60,000 nt of DNA, taken from positions 684,334,583-684,394,582 of the forward strand of contig NC_081412.1 in assembly GCF_030272615.1 (NCBI RefSeq), read 5' to 3'. The DNA is from Cryptomeria japonica. Taxonomy: Eukaryota > Streptophyta > Pinopsida > Cupressales > Cupressaceae. Within the stretch, counting starts at the first letter, position 1, and each line of letters begins with the position of its first letter. The notes beneath the pieces were generated by a model. It had not been told where the DNA came from. It did no database searches and was given only the letters and a program-made list of their open reading frames with translations. The position numbers and the translations under genes were made by a program. Of the stretch, positions 1 to 10,430 are shown one piece after another.

Positions 1-2247
1 TTTAATACATTCTATTAAGTTAATGGAATCAAAAGACAGTTATCAACACCTCGGACACCCCAGCAGAATGGAGTTGTGGAAAAGAAAAATAGAATTATTC
101 TAGATGCAACTAGAAGCATGATATTTGAAGTAAACCTACCTCATGTATATTGGAGATAAGCAGTCAATATAGTGGTTTACACATTCAACAAAGTTCACAT
201 CAAAGGTGAAACCGATAAGACCCCTCATGAACTTTGGTTTGGTAATACTCCTATTCTTAAATATTTCAGAATATTTGGAAGTAAATGTTACATTAGAAGA
301 GATGAGTATATTGGCAAATTTGATCCTAGAAGTTATGAAGGAATATTTCTTGGCTATTCATCTAAGAGAAAATCATATAGATGTTTTAACAAAAGCTTGC
401 AGAAAATTGTTGAGAGTACAAATGTGAAGATTGATGAATAGTTTAGAGGTAATTCAAGGTCTATAGACTCTGAACCGGCAATAGAGATAATCACAAATGA
501 ACCTACATTGAGTATACCGGTATAGAATGTTGACCCAGTCACACTAGCATCATCTGAGAATTCCACAGTGTCTGAAGAACAACAGAGAATGAATACACGC
601 AGGTATGTAAGACTGAATCACTCTGAAAGTCAGATAATTGGAAATAAGTATCAAGGAGTTATGACAAGAGGAAGACTGGCAAATGAAGAGGTATGTTTAA
701 TTTCTCAAATTGAACCAGTATCTATTTCTGAAGCATGTGAAGATAAACACTGGATTAAAGCTATGGAAGATGAATTGGAATAAATTGAAAAGAATAACAC
801 ATGGACATTGGTTCCCCGGCCTAAAAACAAAAATGTAATTGGAACTAAACAGGTTTTCAGGAATAAACTTAATGAATATGGTAAGGTAATCAGAAACAAA
901 GCAAGATTAGTGTGTAATAGATATTCACAAAAAGAAGGAATTGATTATAATGAAACCTTTGCACTGATAGCTAGAATTGAGGCAGTCAGACTATTCTTGG
1001 CTTTTGTAGCACACAAGAACTATAAAGTATATCAAATGGCTATTAAATGTGCATTTTTGAACAGTGATCTTGAAGAAGAAGTTTACATTGAACAGCCTGA
1101 TGGATTTTCTTTGACAGATGACAAAGATATGGTTTGCAGGTTAAGGAAAGTTTTATATGGATTGAAGCAAGCTCCAAGAGCTTGGTATGCTAGATTGGAA
1201 AAATATCTTTTGAAGCTTGGTCACACTAAAGGTAATGTAGAAATCAACTTATATTACAAAGTGAATAATGATGACATCTTGGTTATTGAAGTTTTTATTG
1301 ATGATATCATTTTTGGAGGAGAAGATGGATTGTGTAAAGACTTTTCTAATAAGATGCAGGAAGAGTTTGAAATGTCTATGATTGGAGAGATAAAATTCTT
1401 TGTAGGATTGTAGATTTCACAAACTGATAAAGGTATATTCATAAGTCAAACAAAGTACTTGAAGGAGTTATTGAAGAAATTTGGCATGGAAAACTCTAAA
1501 CCGGTAAGTACACCTATGACTACAACTGATAAACTATCATTGAAGGATGAATCAGAACTTGTCAATCTAGCAAAGTACAAATCTATGATAGGAGGTTTAT
1601 TGTATTTGACACAAAAAAGACCTGATATTATGAATGCAATATGTATTGTTTCAAGATTTCAAAGTAATCCTAAAGAAAATCATGAATCAGCCATGAAAAG
1701 GATTTTCCGGTATCTACAAGGCACAACAAATCTTGGTTTATGGTATCCTAGAGATGGAAATTTTTATTTATGTGCATACACATATGCTAATTGGGTAGGA
1801 GATATAGATGAAAGAAAAAGCACCACCGACAGAGCATTTTTTCTTGGTAGCAGACTTATTTCATGGTTGAGCAAGAAACAAAGTTGCACATCTTTATCAA
1901 CAACAAAATCAGAATATGTTGCAGCAACAACTAATTGTACTCAAGTATTATGGATTAAGCAAATGTTGAAGGACATAAAGGTAAAATGCAAAGAACCTTT
2001 AATCATTTATTGTGATAATATGGTAGCAATTGATATATCTAAGAATCTGATATTTTACTCTAGAACTAAACATGTTTCTATCAAATTCAATTTTTTAAAA
2101 GAGAATGTTGAAGCAAAGGAAGTGAAATTGGTTTATGTAAATACTAAAGAGAAAGTTGTAGATATCTTTACTAAGCCTTTGCCTAAGGAAAATTTTGAAT
2201 ATCTCAGAGAATAGCTTGGGGTAATACCCTCACTGGTAGAGACTTAG
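1..2247 (+). pseudogene. Copia pol remnant: integrase end, reverse transcriptase, RNase H
   Basis: One reading frame runs from the window edge to the TAG at 2245-2247. It holds the end of the integrase core (TPQQNG near 52-70), the integrase C-terminal part to about 450, a copia reverse transcriptase (RVT_2) at about 800-1500 with the catalytic FIDDII motif near 1293-1310, and copia RNase H at about 1740-2200 (CDNMVAID; SEYVAAT). No frameshift is seen. In-frame stops lie at 16, 157, 439, 523, 781, 1411 and 2212. Several of them replace Gln codons expected from related elements (for example at 781, 1411 and 2212), which is the C-to-T pattern of methylated repeats. The product would have acted in cytoplasmic particles to copy and integrate element RNA, but this copy cannot encode it. 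Confidence 0.93.
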
Positions 2248-2628
2248 ACAAATGGAGTCTAGCATCAAACCGACAGATTTGAACAGAAAAAAAAAAAATT
2301 CGGCTTTGATGAGGAGAGCTACTTCTCAAGGGGAATAGTTGGTAGTTGGTAATTGGTATTTTGTAAATAGTTCTATGAACTTTTGTATCTGGTTTTTGTA
2401 TTTCTTTGGCATTTGATGTCAAAGGGGGAGAGATATCTATGGAAAAACAATTTATCCTTTGGGGAGAGACTATTCATTGGGAGAGATTGTTTCTCTTTGT
2501 ATCTGTATTTTTTATTTCTGGTTAATGATCTCTTTGGGAGATTGTTGGTTTTTGGTTTTTGGCATTTCTGTTTTGGCACTTAAATGGTTTTTCCATCTTG
2601 TGTTGTCATCAATGTGAAAGGGGGAGAT
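2215..2628 (+). other. F 3' untranslated region with two polypurine tracts
   Basis: The stretch between the pol end and the LTR is noncoding. The polypurine tract proper (GAAAGGGGGAGAT, 2616-2628) abuts the LTR start and would prime plus-strand synthesis. A second similar motif, GTCAAAGGGGGAGAG, lies at 2419-2433. Such duplicated tracts recur in elements C, D and G. Confidence 0.75.
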
Positions 2629-3690
2629 TGTTGGTATTTTTGATATGTTGCACTAGTTTTGTCATTGATGTCAACACTTGTTAACACTTGTCAACACCTA
2701 TCAGCACTGGAGATCTATGGTTATGTTCACCAGCATGTTCAGTGACTTATGCACAGTCACCAGTATTTGGTTCACCGATAGGTTATATTGTTCACCAGCA
2801 TTGAGGATGACTTGGAGATTACTTGGTTATGTCGAAGACATTGTTTGGACACTTGGTTTTGGTGATTTGGTTATCGGTCTAATCGAGTTTGCATATTTGT
2901 TGTTATCGGCAAATAGGTCTAGGTTATGGACCGGCAAGCATCATCTATTCTAGACTAGCACAACATGTTATAAAGATGATGTGTTATTATTGTAAATTCA
3001 TTGAGTTGGCATAATGCATCGCATATTGATTCATATGTAATTGATTGTATTGTAATATTCTTAGTGAGCCGACCTACACAATTGGTCTTAGGTTTTGGTA
3101 TAAATGTAAGATCTCATTTGTGAGATTGATATGGGAATGTAAGAAGGATTGTAATAAGGTATATGTGAATATAAGAAGAGCTATACACGCAGACATCATT
3201 TGAAGAATGAAGGAAGGTTTTTGAGAAGGCAATCAGAGCTTAACTGGTACTGAATCCAGCATATGAAGATTCTATTTTGAGCAGTACATTATCATTGGAT
3301 CTAACCATCCAATTGTAGTCAATGTGACTCCCATCTTGTGATTGAGCAGTGAGCTCTAGGTATTTGGCCTTTTTGCATGTACAGACCCCATATTGTACAC
3401 ACATAGTATCTGGAGTAGTATCATCCGATTGTGGGTAAGGTTTCCCACCATGGTTTTTCCCCTTACAGGGTTTCCAGGTACAAATATTTGTGTTATGTGT
3501 GTGGATGTTATTTGTCTTTCTGTTTCATGCATTAAACTTTACTGGTATTGTAATTAATTGTTAAACTGTCAACTGACATTAAGTTTGATTTACCGGTATT
3601 ATGCATTAAGTTTGGTTAAGTGTAAATTGGATTGAAATTAATAGACAACCGATTCGCACCCCCCCTCTTAGTTTCCTCTGGGTCCTAACA
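2629..3690 (+). repeat. 3' LTR of copia F
   Basis: The LTR begins TGTTGG and ends CCTAACA, for about 1,062 bp. It follows the polypurine tract directly. It contains the start motif GTCATTGATGTCAACAC near 2662, a TATA-like TATAAATG at 3099-3106 and a GGTTTTTCCCC block near 3451. In reverse orientation the same family is seen as the solo LTR at 24432-25508. Its 5' partner is outside the window. Confidence 0.88.
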
Positions 3691-5313
3691 GAATCATGGG
3701 GGGACACTCGTACTTTATGTTCTTCTCTAAATGGGTCTTGTATTGGTCCCTCACATACTTTTGATATGAGGCAGCTTTTTCAAGGAGCTTGGTTTTGTCA
3801 AAGGTTTCATTTCCAAACCACTCAATAATTTGGTTTGTCAATTCGTCTTTTAACCTTTTTTCTTGGTTATTCCACCTTTTAAAGCAAAAACAAACCTGTT
3901 ATATTCAAAAATGAACTGAAGCTACATTTATTATAGTTCAAGAAATGGATCAAAGGAAAAATATTCTAGCAATAATATGAAATCAAAATAGTGGATTAGG
4001 GTTAGTTCACATATGATGTACCACCTTTTTTGTATGGTGGGCCTAAACATTTGCAATGCAATGTCACTAAGATGTTTATAGAAAATATCATTTCCTACAA
4101 AAAATTCATGGGATCATTAGTCCAAAATGAGTGATCATAAAGTAATTTACAATTAGACTATATATAATAATAATTTTAATGTACTTGGAACCTTTTGTAT
4201 CTTTAAGGGAATCATTTCTTTGTCACTCACCACAAATGTGGCCTGCAATGTTCTCGTACTAGAAATACGAGAAGATCCAGGAAATGATGGTATGCTATTA
4301 GCAGTAGTCACCTCTGGTGCATCCTCATGTGCATCTCTTCCTTCAAAAAATGAATCCACTATGAAATGCCCCCAAGAAATAATGCTTGAAGGGAAATAAA
4401 CACATAATAGAAGATAGAGCAAAAGAGGGATCTACCAACAGTGGGCGAGCCAATATGACATGCAGTAGAGGATGTCTACATGCTACGTGTTGTTGACATT
4501 GTAGTCGGGAATACAGGTGGAGCTAACCTCTGTTGAGGTGGCGGTGACATTTGCATAGGAACATTGGCAGCACTTGAAGAATAACACATTAAATATATCA
4601 AACATTAAATATATGAAAAGTGCAAGAATTGTAAACAAGGATGAACCTTTATTATGAACATTGACAATATCAAGTATGATGCATTTTTGGTACTCAAAGT
4701 GATAAGACAAGCGATAATCCAAGAAAATCATCATCACTTGAAGTACCTGCAACACCCTGATCATGGCCACCACTTTTATGAGGGCGCATAAATTGTTGTA
4801 AAAACAATGCATACATATTTTAGTTAATGATATAAAAGAGAATAAAATATAAACCATTATTGAACTTTTGTTATAATTAAAGCTTTCATTATTGCTTACT
4901 TGCAAGTTTTCTGTCGTCCGAATCAATACTTGCACCCTCTCTCATATCTCATTAGTCATAGGATACACGAATGCCAAAGCAATAATCTCTTTACTAATTT
5001 TTCTAAGAGGCTTTTTTATGAATTCCATAGGGTGTGTGGAATTTTTAGGGTCATCATTGCTTAATCTTGTTGAGTCCACATCCCTAGAGAGGTGCTCAGG
5101 TACTGTAGCTCCTTTTCCCTTTCCCCAAACATCCGTTTGTGTCAAGAATATCATTAACAATTACAAAATTAGTGTAAATCACTCAAAAAAAGAACATAAT
5201 AATGTAACAGTTTGCTTCTATCTAATTTGTACAATTACAATGAGGTTTACCTACTTGGTAGAAGTGTCACGATCTACATCCCTATCTGCGCTATGTGATG
5301 GATCCATGTCACC
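3691..5313 (-). pseudogene. tnpA-like Transposase_24 gene of element A, 3' end cut by F
   Basis: The gene reads leftward with an ATG at 5305-5307 (MDPSH), preceded by a good acceptor (CACAG at 5314-5318). Exon-like pieces follow in the order of the copy at 25797-28649: a basic KGKG segment (5157-5130), a segment ending at a GTAAGC donor near 4896, a Gln/Pro-rich segment (about 4580-4430), a segment starting DSFFEGRDAHEDAP (about 4360-4170), the conserved run KHLSDIALQMF (about 4080-4040), and a charged Trp/Lys segment ending at the F insertion (3880-3691). Transposase_24 is a plant CACTA family thought to be the DNA-binding TnpA-type partner of TNP2. In-frame stops and the F insertion make it non-functional. 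Exon limits are by eye. Confidence 0.72.
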
Positions 5314-5447
5314 CTGTGACAAAGAAAAAATATTAAAAACGTTAGCGAAATTAAACCAATAGACTTAGCAAAAAAACTTCATAATAAAATAGTATATTGG
5401 ATTCATTAATTGGAGGTTGGTTAATTTAAATGGTATATAGTACATAC

Positions 5448-6373
5448 TACCCCCATGATATTAACTTTTTTTGTATCTATACAATTCAAACTGTAATCAA
5501 TTAGAAGCTCTTCGCCTACACTTATTGATTTTATCGCACATACAAATACATGATTTCCCTCGCATGCCTCAAATATGCAATTGGGTTGTTTATTAGTTGA
5601 CCTAGGTCGCATACTATTTATAAAACCTCCAATATTCCCTATTTCTTTTGGCCAACCATCAATGTATATAGCCACTCATTTACTTTGATCATTATCTTTC
5701 TGTTGTATATAATTTGTTGACAGTGCATACCTATGCATACTTTTTTTATATCGAACAATATGCATCCAATTATTGTAGTTGTAACAAGGTCGGACAAACT
5801 CCACCAATTCAGCAACTTTTTTGTAATAGACCTTTATGTCGTCCATGGAAAATAGGTTGAAACCATGTAATGATGAAGGTGTTATGCGACATATCCTATT
5901 GTTAACACAAAAATAGATGTTTATTGGAGGAAGTTCCTTGGGTACCCGTTGTTTCTATAGATGTTTGTACCTCAATGGCACCTCAATGTCACCTTTGGTC
6001 TCATCATCGTAAGAACATGACCCCACTTGAGCAAGGAAAAATTTCATGTGTTTATTGAATTTTCTTCTAATCTTTTGATCTCTTGTTGATCTTCCTATTG
6101 TAGACCTACTACATGTCTCACTTTCATTTTCTATTCTTGCATTTCCCTCACTCGAGAAAGACACATCTGACAAATACCTATTTGGGGGTACTTGCACTCC
6201 ATCAAATCAAAGAGTTAATTGGTAATGAGAGAGAAATTTTGCAAATGAGGGTAATGTTGATGAAGAACTTGGCCCTAAAGTTGATGTTGGGATTAAAATT
6301 TGAATAAGTCCAACTAGGGCCGCAAGTGTTGATAACTGTATTAGATTTGCTACTAATGTCGAGGTTTGAAAAA
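5448..6373 (-). pseudogene. SET-domain exon inside CACTA A, probably spliced to the tnpA-like gene
   Basis: A single minus-strand frame of about 308 codons runs from an acceptor at 6374-6375 (CTTAG) to a donor at 5447 (GTATGT). The C-terminal third reads like a SET methyltransferase core: YALST, then YIDG...GNIGGFINS (about 5670-5610), PNCIFE (about 5590-5575) and GEELLIDYS (about 5515-5485). The H of the usual NHSC motif is absent, as in some divergent plant SET proteins. The exon ends in phase 0. The next acceptor, 134 bp on, opens in phase 0 directly before the tnpA-like ATG, so a SET-TnpA fusion is predicted. Three in-frame stops (6207-6209, 5955-5957, 5676-5678) break it, each explicable by one C-to-T change. 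Element B lacks this exon. SET proteins methylate lysines, usually on histones; activity here is unknown. Confidence 0.7.
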
Positions 6374-7285
6374 CTAAGGAAGTTTATTTTCCAAGTTTTT
6401 AAAAAAATAAATTGTTTCTATAGGGTGTATTGACTAGTCATACCTATCCATCCATGAGACTATGCAGGATCCTCATCAAAGGGGTTCAGGTTCCTACACA
6501 TGTAATTCAATTATCTTATGTTAGCTAAAAATTTCATAGTACACAACATGAACAACATGAACTTTGTAGACAAAAAGAGTATTAAATAATAAAAAGTTGT
6601 TGTCATCAAAATCATTGTAAATTTTTTAATTCCTTACTTGTACTTTATGTAGACTATGCAAGATCCTCAACTAAATGGTTGATGATGTTTGTAGTCAATG
6701 ACCTGTTCCCACCAAGGGTGACATCATCACATAGGGATTATACATGAAATCAACATCATCAATTGAGCATCATAAGCATTACATTTGTAAGTTGATAAAC
6801 AATAAATACATACATATCATAAGCATCACATGATGTATCATCATATATGTAATTGAACATCATAATTAGTATCACATATGTGTCATCATAAACATGTAAT
6901 CCATCACATATGTATCATAAATCACCATCCATCACATAGGTAATAAATAATCCACATTCTATAAATAAACACAAAGTTCAAAAAATGTCACATGTATCAT
7001 CATAAACATGTAATCTATCACATATGTATTTTAAATCAACATCCATCACATAGCTAATAAACAATCCAAATTCCATAAATAAACACAAAGTTTGAAAAAT
7101 ATCACATAAATAGTCACTCTCCCTATCTCCATCTCCATATTAAAAGGTGCATCATGAATTAAATATGTAATGGCATTAGAATTTAAAACATAATGAATTA
7201 ATTATGTAACCATATAAGTCAAAAAAAAATCTATCAAGAAATCAATATTAAATAGATAATATACTAATTGTATACATCATACATT
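6374..7285. other. Spacer between tnp2 and the SET exon in element A
   Basis: AT-rich DNA with no long frame. Two short related segments lie at about 6457-6483 and 6650-6678, sharing GACTATGCA-GATCCTCA, each followed on the minus strand by a possible GT donor. They may be duplicated small 5' exons of the downstream gene. From about 6780 to 7100 the DNA repeats short words such as ATCACATA and CATCATAA. Element B keeps only one of the two segments (about 28806-28833). Confidence 0.4.
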
Positions 7286-7302
7286 TCATTCATCGTCATG
7301 AA

Positions 7303-7365
<63 letters not shown>

Positions 7366-9428
7366 AATCATCATCATCACCACCACCACCACCATCATCA
7401 TCATCACCATCACCATCACCATCACCATCACCATCACCATCACCATCACCATCACCATCATCACCATCATCACCATCACCATCACCATCACCATCACCAT
7501 CATCATCATAATCATCATCATCATCATCTTCTTCTTCTTCTTCTTCTTCTTCATCATCATCAAGAAACTTTCGATCATGATCATCATTTACTTCATCTTC
7601 TACTTCTTCAGTATCTTCTTCTTCCATCACATTATACTTTATTGACCTTCCTCTTGGATCATGTCTAACAACAAATGAACAACCCAATTTATGTGGAACC
7701 TCTGAGTAAAATACCTACTCACATTGGCTTGGAAGAATATAGGGCTCATCCCCAACTGGTTCAAATGACCTTATATTAACCATTGTAAAACTATTATCAT
7801 GTTCAATAACAGTTCTATCAGGATCATTTTTATTCAATCGTAGCCTCTACCATTTGACAATGAACAAAACTAATTTGAAGGAGTTAAAGTCACACTCAAG
7901 TATATCATCCAAAATGCCATAGTATCAATTTTGAGATTGTTGAGGATGTATGTCATTTCTCGATGAAATATGTGTCACCTCAAAGACTACAGTGATGCCA
8001 AAATCACAAGTTTTCTTTGTGTCATCCAACTTTTTGATGCGAAATTTATGACCATTGCAATACATAGTGTTGTGGTGTTTGACCTGCGATATGTCAAACA
8101 TGTAAAATTTATTGCATTGTGAGTTGATAAACATATGGGTGATTAATAAATTTATACGTACCTATTTATCTCTTAAACCATATGCTAAATCAATTTCCCT
8201 TTCCCAAACATCGGAATCTCCATTACGATGAGCTTCTTTAACCAATGAAGTTTTACCTTATCATGTTAACATGTGACCAGACTGTTGACAACGTTCAATC
8301 CACACTGTCATCCAATCAAGATTATTTGTAATATACAAATGTAGTGCATCCCACTCTCGACCAATAGTACAAAAATAAATAGACGTCTTACAACCGATTT
8401 ATTTTGAAGATTAAGAATTAATTAACTACAATAACATCTTATAATTACCTCTCACTTTCCACAATCTACCTTTCCCTGTCAAGTACTACCCTTTGAATTT
8501 CTTAATGGGGTTGGGATCCCAAATGCGATCCATGTGGATCTTTGCTGCAAACTTAGGAAGATATTCAGAAATGTACACCATAGTCGAGTATACCATATAT
8601 CCGTCCACCATAGAACCCTCAGGATGTGCTCTTTGTCGAACCAAAGCCTTCAAAAATTTCAAGTGCCTCTCAACCATCCACATTAACCTAGCGTGTACAG
8701 GTCCGCACAATTCAATCTCCTCAACTTGGTGTATGAGGTAGTGTTCTTGTGCATTGAAAACAGCTGAAGGTAGAGACTTTTGCATTTCACACATTAGATG
8801 ATGAATTTTTCTCTTCCAATATTTTATATCTTCTTTATGGATTTCTTTACATGACAACCACCTACAAGATATTTGGGACACAAAAAAAATATTACATAAG
8901 AAGTAAAAAAAATCGCAAATATAATATCTATACAACGAACTTAACAAATATCACTACTTACCTCATGTATTTTCCAAGATCATATATGACTTGCTTGACA
9001 TTATTGTCGAAGTCACCTGGGAGAGATAGAGGTAGAATGTACTGCAACAATTATAAAATTATCTTTTTATTTTTTCTAACATAATACAATGAAAAGTACA
9101 TGCGCAGTACTTAAATACATAGTAAAAACACAAGAACATGAATTACCTTAATGAAGGTATGCCAATCATGCATTTTCATCCCTGGCCCAAATTCACTTTT
9201 CCTTGATATGAGATTGTTTATGTTCACAGCAAATCCTATGGGAAATTGAATTTTTCGTATGACTTCTTTTATAGCATTGCTTTGTTGGTTCGTTAATAAC
9301 CAATGAAGCTCACTTATATTAAACTGGTCTCCATGGCTATTTGATTAAATGACATTTATCATTGCATGATTGGAATCCTGAATGTCACTACATATTTTGA
9401 CATTTTTTTCTTTGTCACGCCTTCCATC
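7286..9428 (-). pseudogene. tnp2 gene of element A, 3' half (DUF4218, DUF4216, acidic tail)
   Basis: The gene is read leftward from the C insertion point. The DUF4218-like part is at about 8830-8490 (AQEHYLIHQVEEIELCGPVH, then RHLKFLKALV and HPEGSMV). The DUF4216-like part is at about 8135-7690 (FYMFDISQVKHH; a GILDDILECDFNSFKLVLF-type segment; then SFVVRHDP), with stops between pieces. The tail (7660-7289) is Glu-, Asp- and Gly-rich and coded by a trinucleotide repeat. These domains form the usual C-terminal architecture of plant CACTA TNP2-type transposases. The N-terminal half continues at 43094, so copia C split this gene inside the short segment whose codons read LDGM in the uncut copy. 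Confidence 0.85.
7299..7560. repeat. CAT/ATC/ACC microsatellite inside tnp2 of element A
   Basis: About 260 bp of ATC and ACC trinucleotides with a short run of TTC. On the minus strand it stays in frame with tnp2 and encodes Asp runs, Asp-Gly alternation and a Glu run. The plus-strand poly-Ile/Thr frame is a shadow. Confidence 0.95.
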
Positions 9429-9918
9429 TGTTGGCATTTCAGTAGAAAGAAAGATTGTTGATATTCATTAAGGATATTGAAGGTTGTTGAAGATTATTGA
9501 TATAACTGAAAAGGGATGATAACTATCTTTATAACATTATTTTGTCATTGAGGTCAAGAAATTGATTTTTTTGATTCAGTATGATGTTGCCATATCTTGA
9601 GAAGATTGATTTGAAAAAAATTAAGTGGTCGGTAAAAGACACAGAAAGAATGTGATAAGGAAGAGAAGGAATAAATTATTCAATGGGAAACTATTACTGA
9701 GTTAGACAATGATGAGATCATGATGTTTAGATTGTGTTGATATCCTACATATGTTGTTGATTGTAAGGTTAATACTATACTATGTCACCGAGAAAAGAAC
9801 CTAGTTGGTAAACCCTAAGAAACCTAGTCGGTAAACCCTAAGGTTATCAAAATCAGTTAATGAAGGTAGAATGTCTACCGAGTAAAGTTTAGTATTTACC
9901 GAGTTGCAACCAAGTTAT
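9429..9918 (+). repeat. 5' LTR of copia C, upstream piece
   Basis: It matches the start of the 3' LTR (41632 onward) up to GAGTTGCAAC..AGTTAT, where CACTA B begins. The LTR resumes at 35903 with GATAGAGCGC, as in the 3' LTR near 42101. Bases 9916-9918 (TAT) are the left TSD of element B. One short segment (AACCTAGT.GGTAAACCCTAAG, near 9800) is present twice here and once in the 3' LTR. Confidence 0.93.
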
Positions 9919-9950
9919 CACTAGTATATTCAGATCTGATTTTTGACGGC
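9919..9950 (+). repeat. Left terminal inverted repeat of CACTA B
   Basis: It starts CACTAGTATATTCAGATCTG and continues ATTTTTGACG. The reverse complement of the right end starts CACTAATACATTTGGACTAG and continues ATTTTCGACT. The ends agree at roughly three quarters of 30 positions by eye. Confidence 0.88.
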
Positions 9951-10430
9951 CATTTGTCAGATTTTCAACGAATTTTCATCGAAGTGTCGACAAAATCCAC
10001 TGTCGAAAACTCGGCGTCGGATTGGTCGATGATGCCATGCCCGTCGAAAATTCAACAATCCAATGGACTCTGCCAATGGTCAAAGAAGTCGTCAGTCGAA
10101 AGCTTGGTATTCGTCGTAATTCTGACGATGACCATTTTTATAAAAAAAAGTAATAATTATCATCGATATAAAAAAAATAATACTTGAGAAAAGCCCTTTT
10201 GGTTTCTAATTTGGCATTATTGTACTTTTCACTTAAGCGATGGGTCCATTTATCATGAAAGTGTTCTCCCCTTGTCATTTACCTAGGCAGTCCCTTTAAA
10301 TATTTTATTCTTGTTCACTTTTAATCTGCCTTTTCTAATGTCCGTCGGGCCTTATAAGTATCATGCGATTTTTTGTTGATCTGACGGCCTGAGTTGATTC
10401 ACAACCTAAAAGTTCTCAAAACTTAGTTTC
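9951..10430. other. Left subterminal region of CACTA B
   Basis: No gene is seen. From 9940 to 10110 there are repeated short words around GTCGAAA, GTCGACA, TCGTCGG and TCATCGA in both orientations, as expected for subterminal transposase-binding repeats of CACTA elements. The rest is AT-rich without features I recognise. Confidence 0.5.

Larger units (their letters stand above)
1..3690 (+). mobile_element. Ty1/copia retrotransposon F, 3' part
   Basis: This is the 3' part of a copia element: the end of the pol frame, an untranslated stretch, a polypurine tract and a 3' LTR. The 5' half lies before the window. The LTR ends at 3690, and the next bases (GAATC...) continue a Transposase_24 gene in the same way as the uninterrupted copy near 27020. 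F therefore sits inside the tnpA-like gene of CACTA element A. The left TSD is outside the window, so only the right-hand GAATC can be proposed. The F LTR is of the same family as solo LTR E. Confidence 0.93.

Noticed and set aside
2383-2583. Frames on both strands around the F polypurine tracts
   Set aside because: They are low-complexity frames in the untranslated region before the LTR and have no counterpart in other elements.
2678-2953. 91-codon frame in the F LTR
   Set aside because: It lies wholly in an LTR, has no homologous protein pattern and is not kept in solo LTR E.
7268-7645. Plus-strand frame rich in Ile and Thr, and its mate at 29086-29436
   Set aside because: It is the antisense shadow of the ATC/ACC microsatellite that codes the acidic tail of tnp2 on the minus strand.
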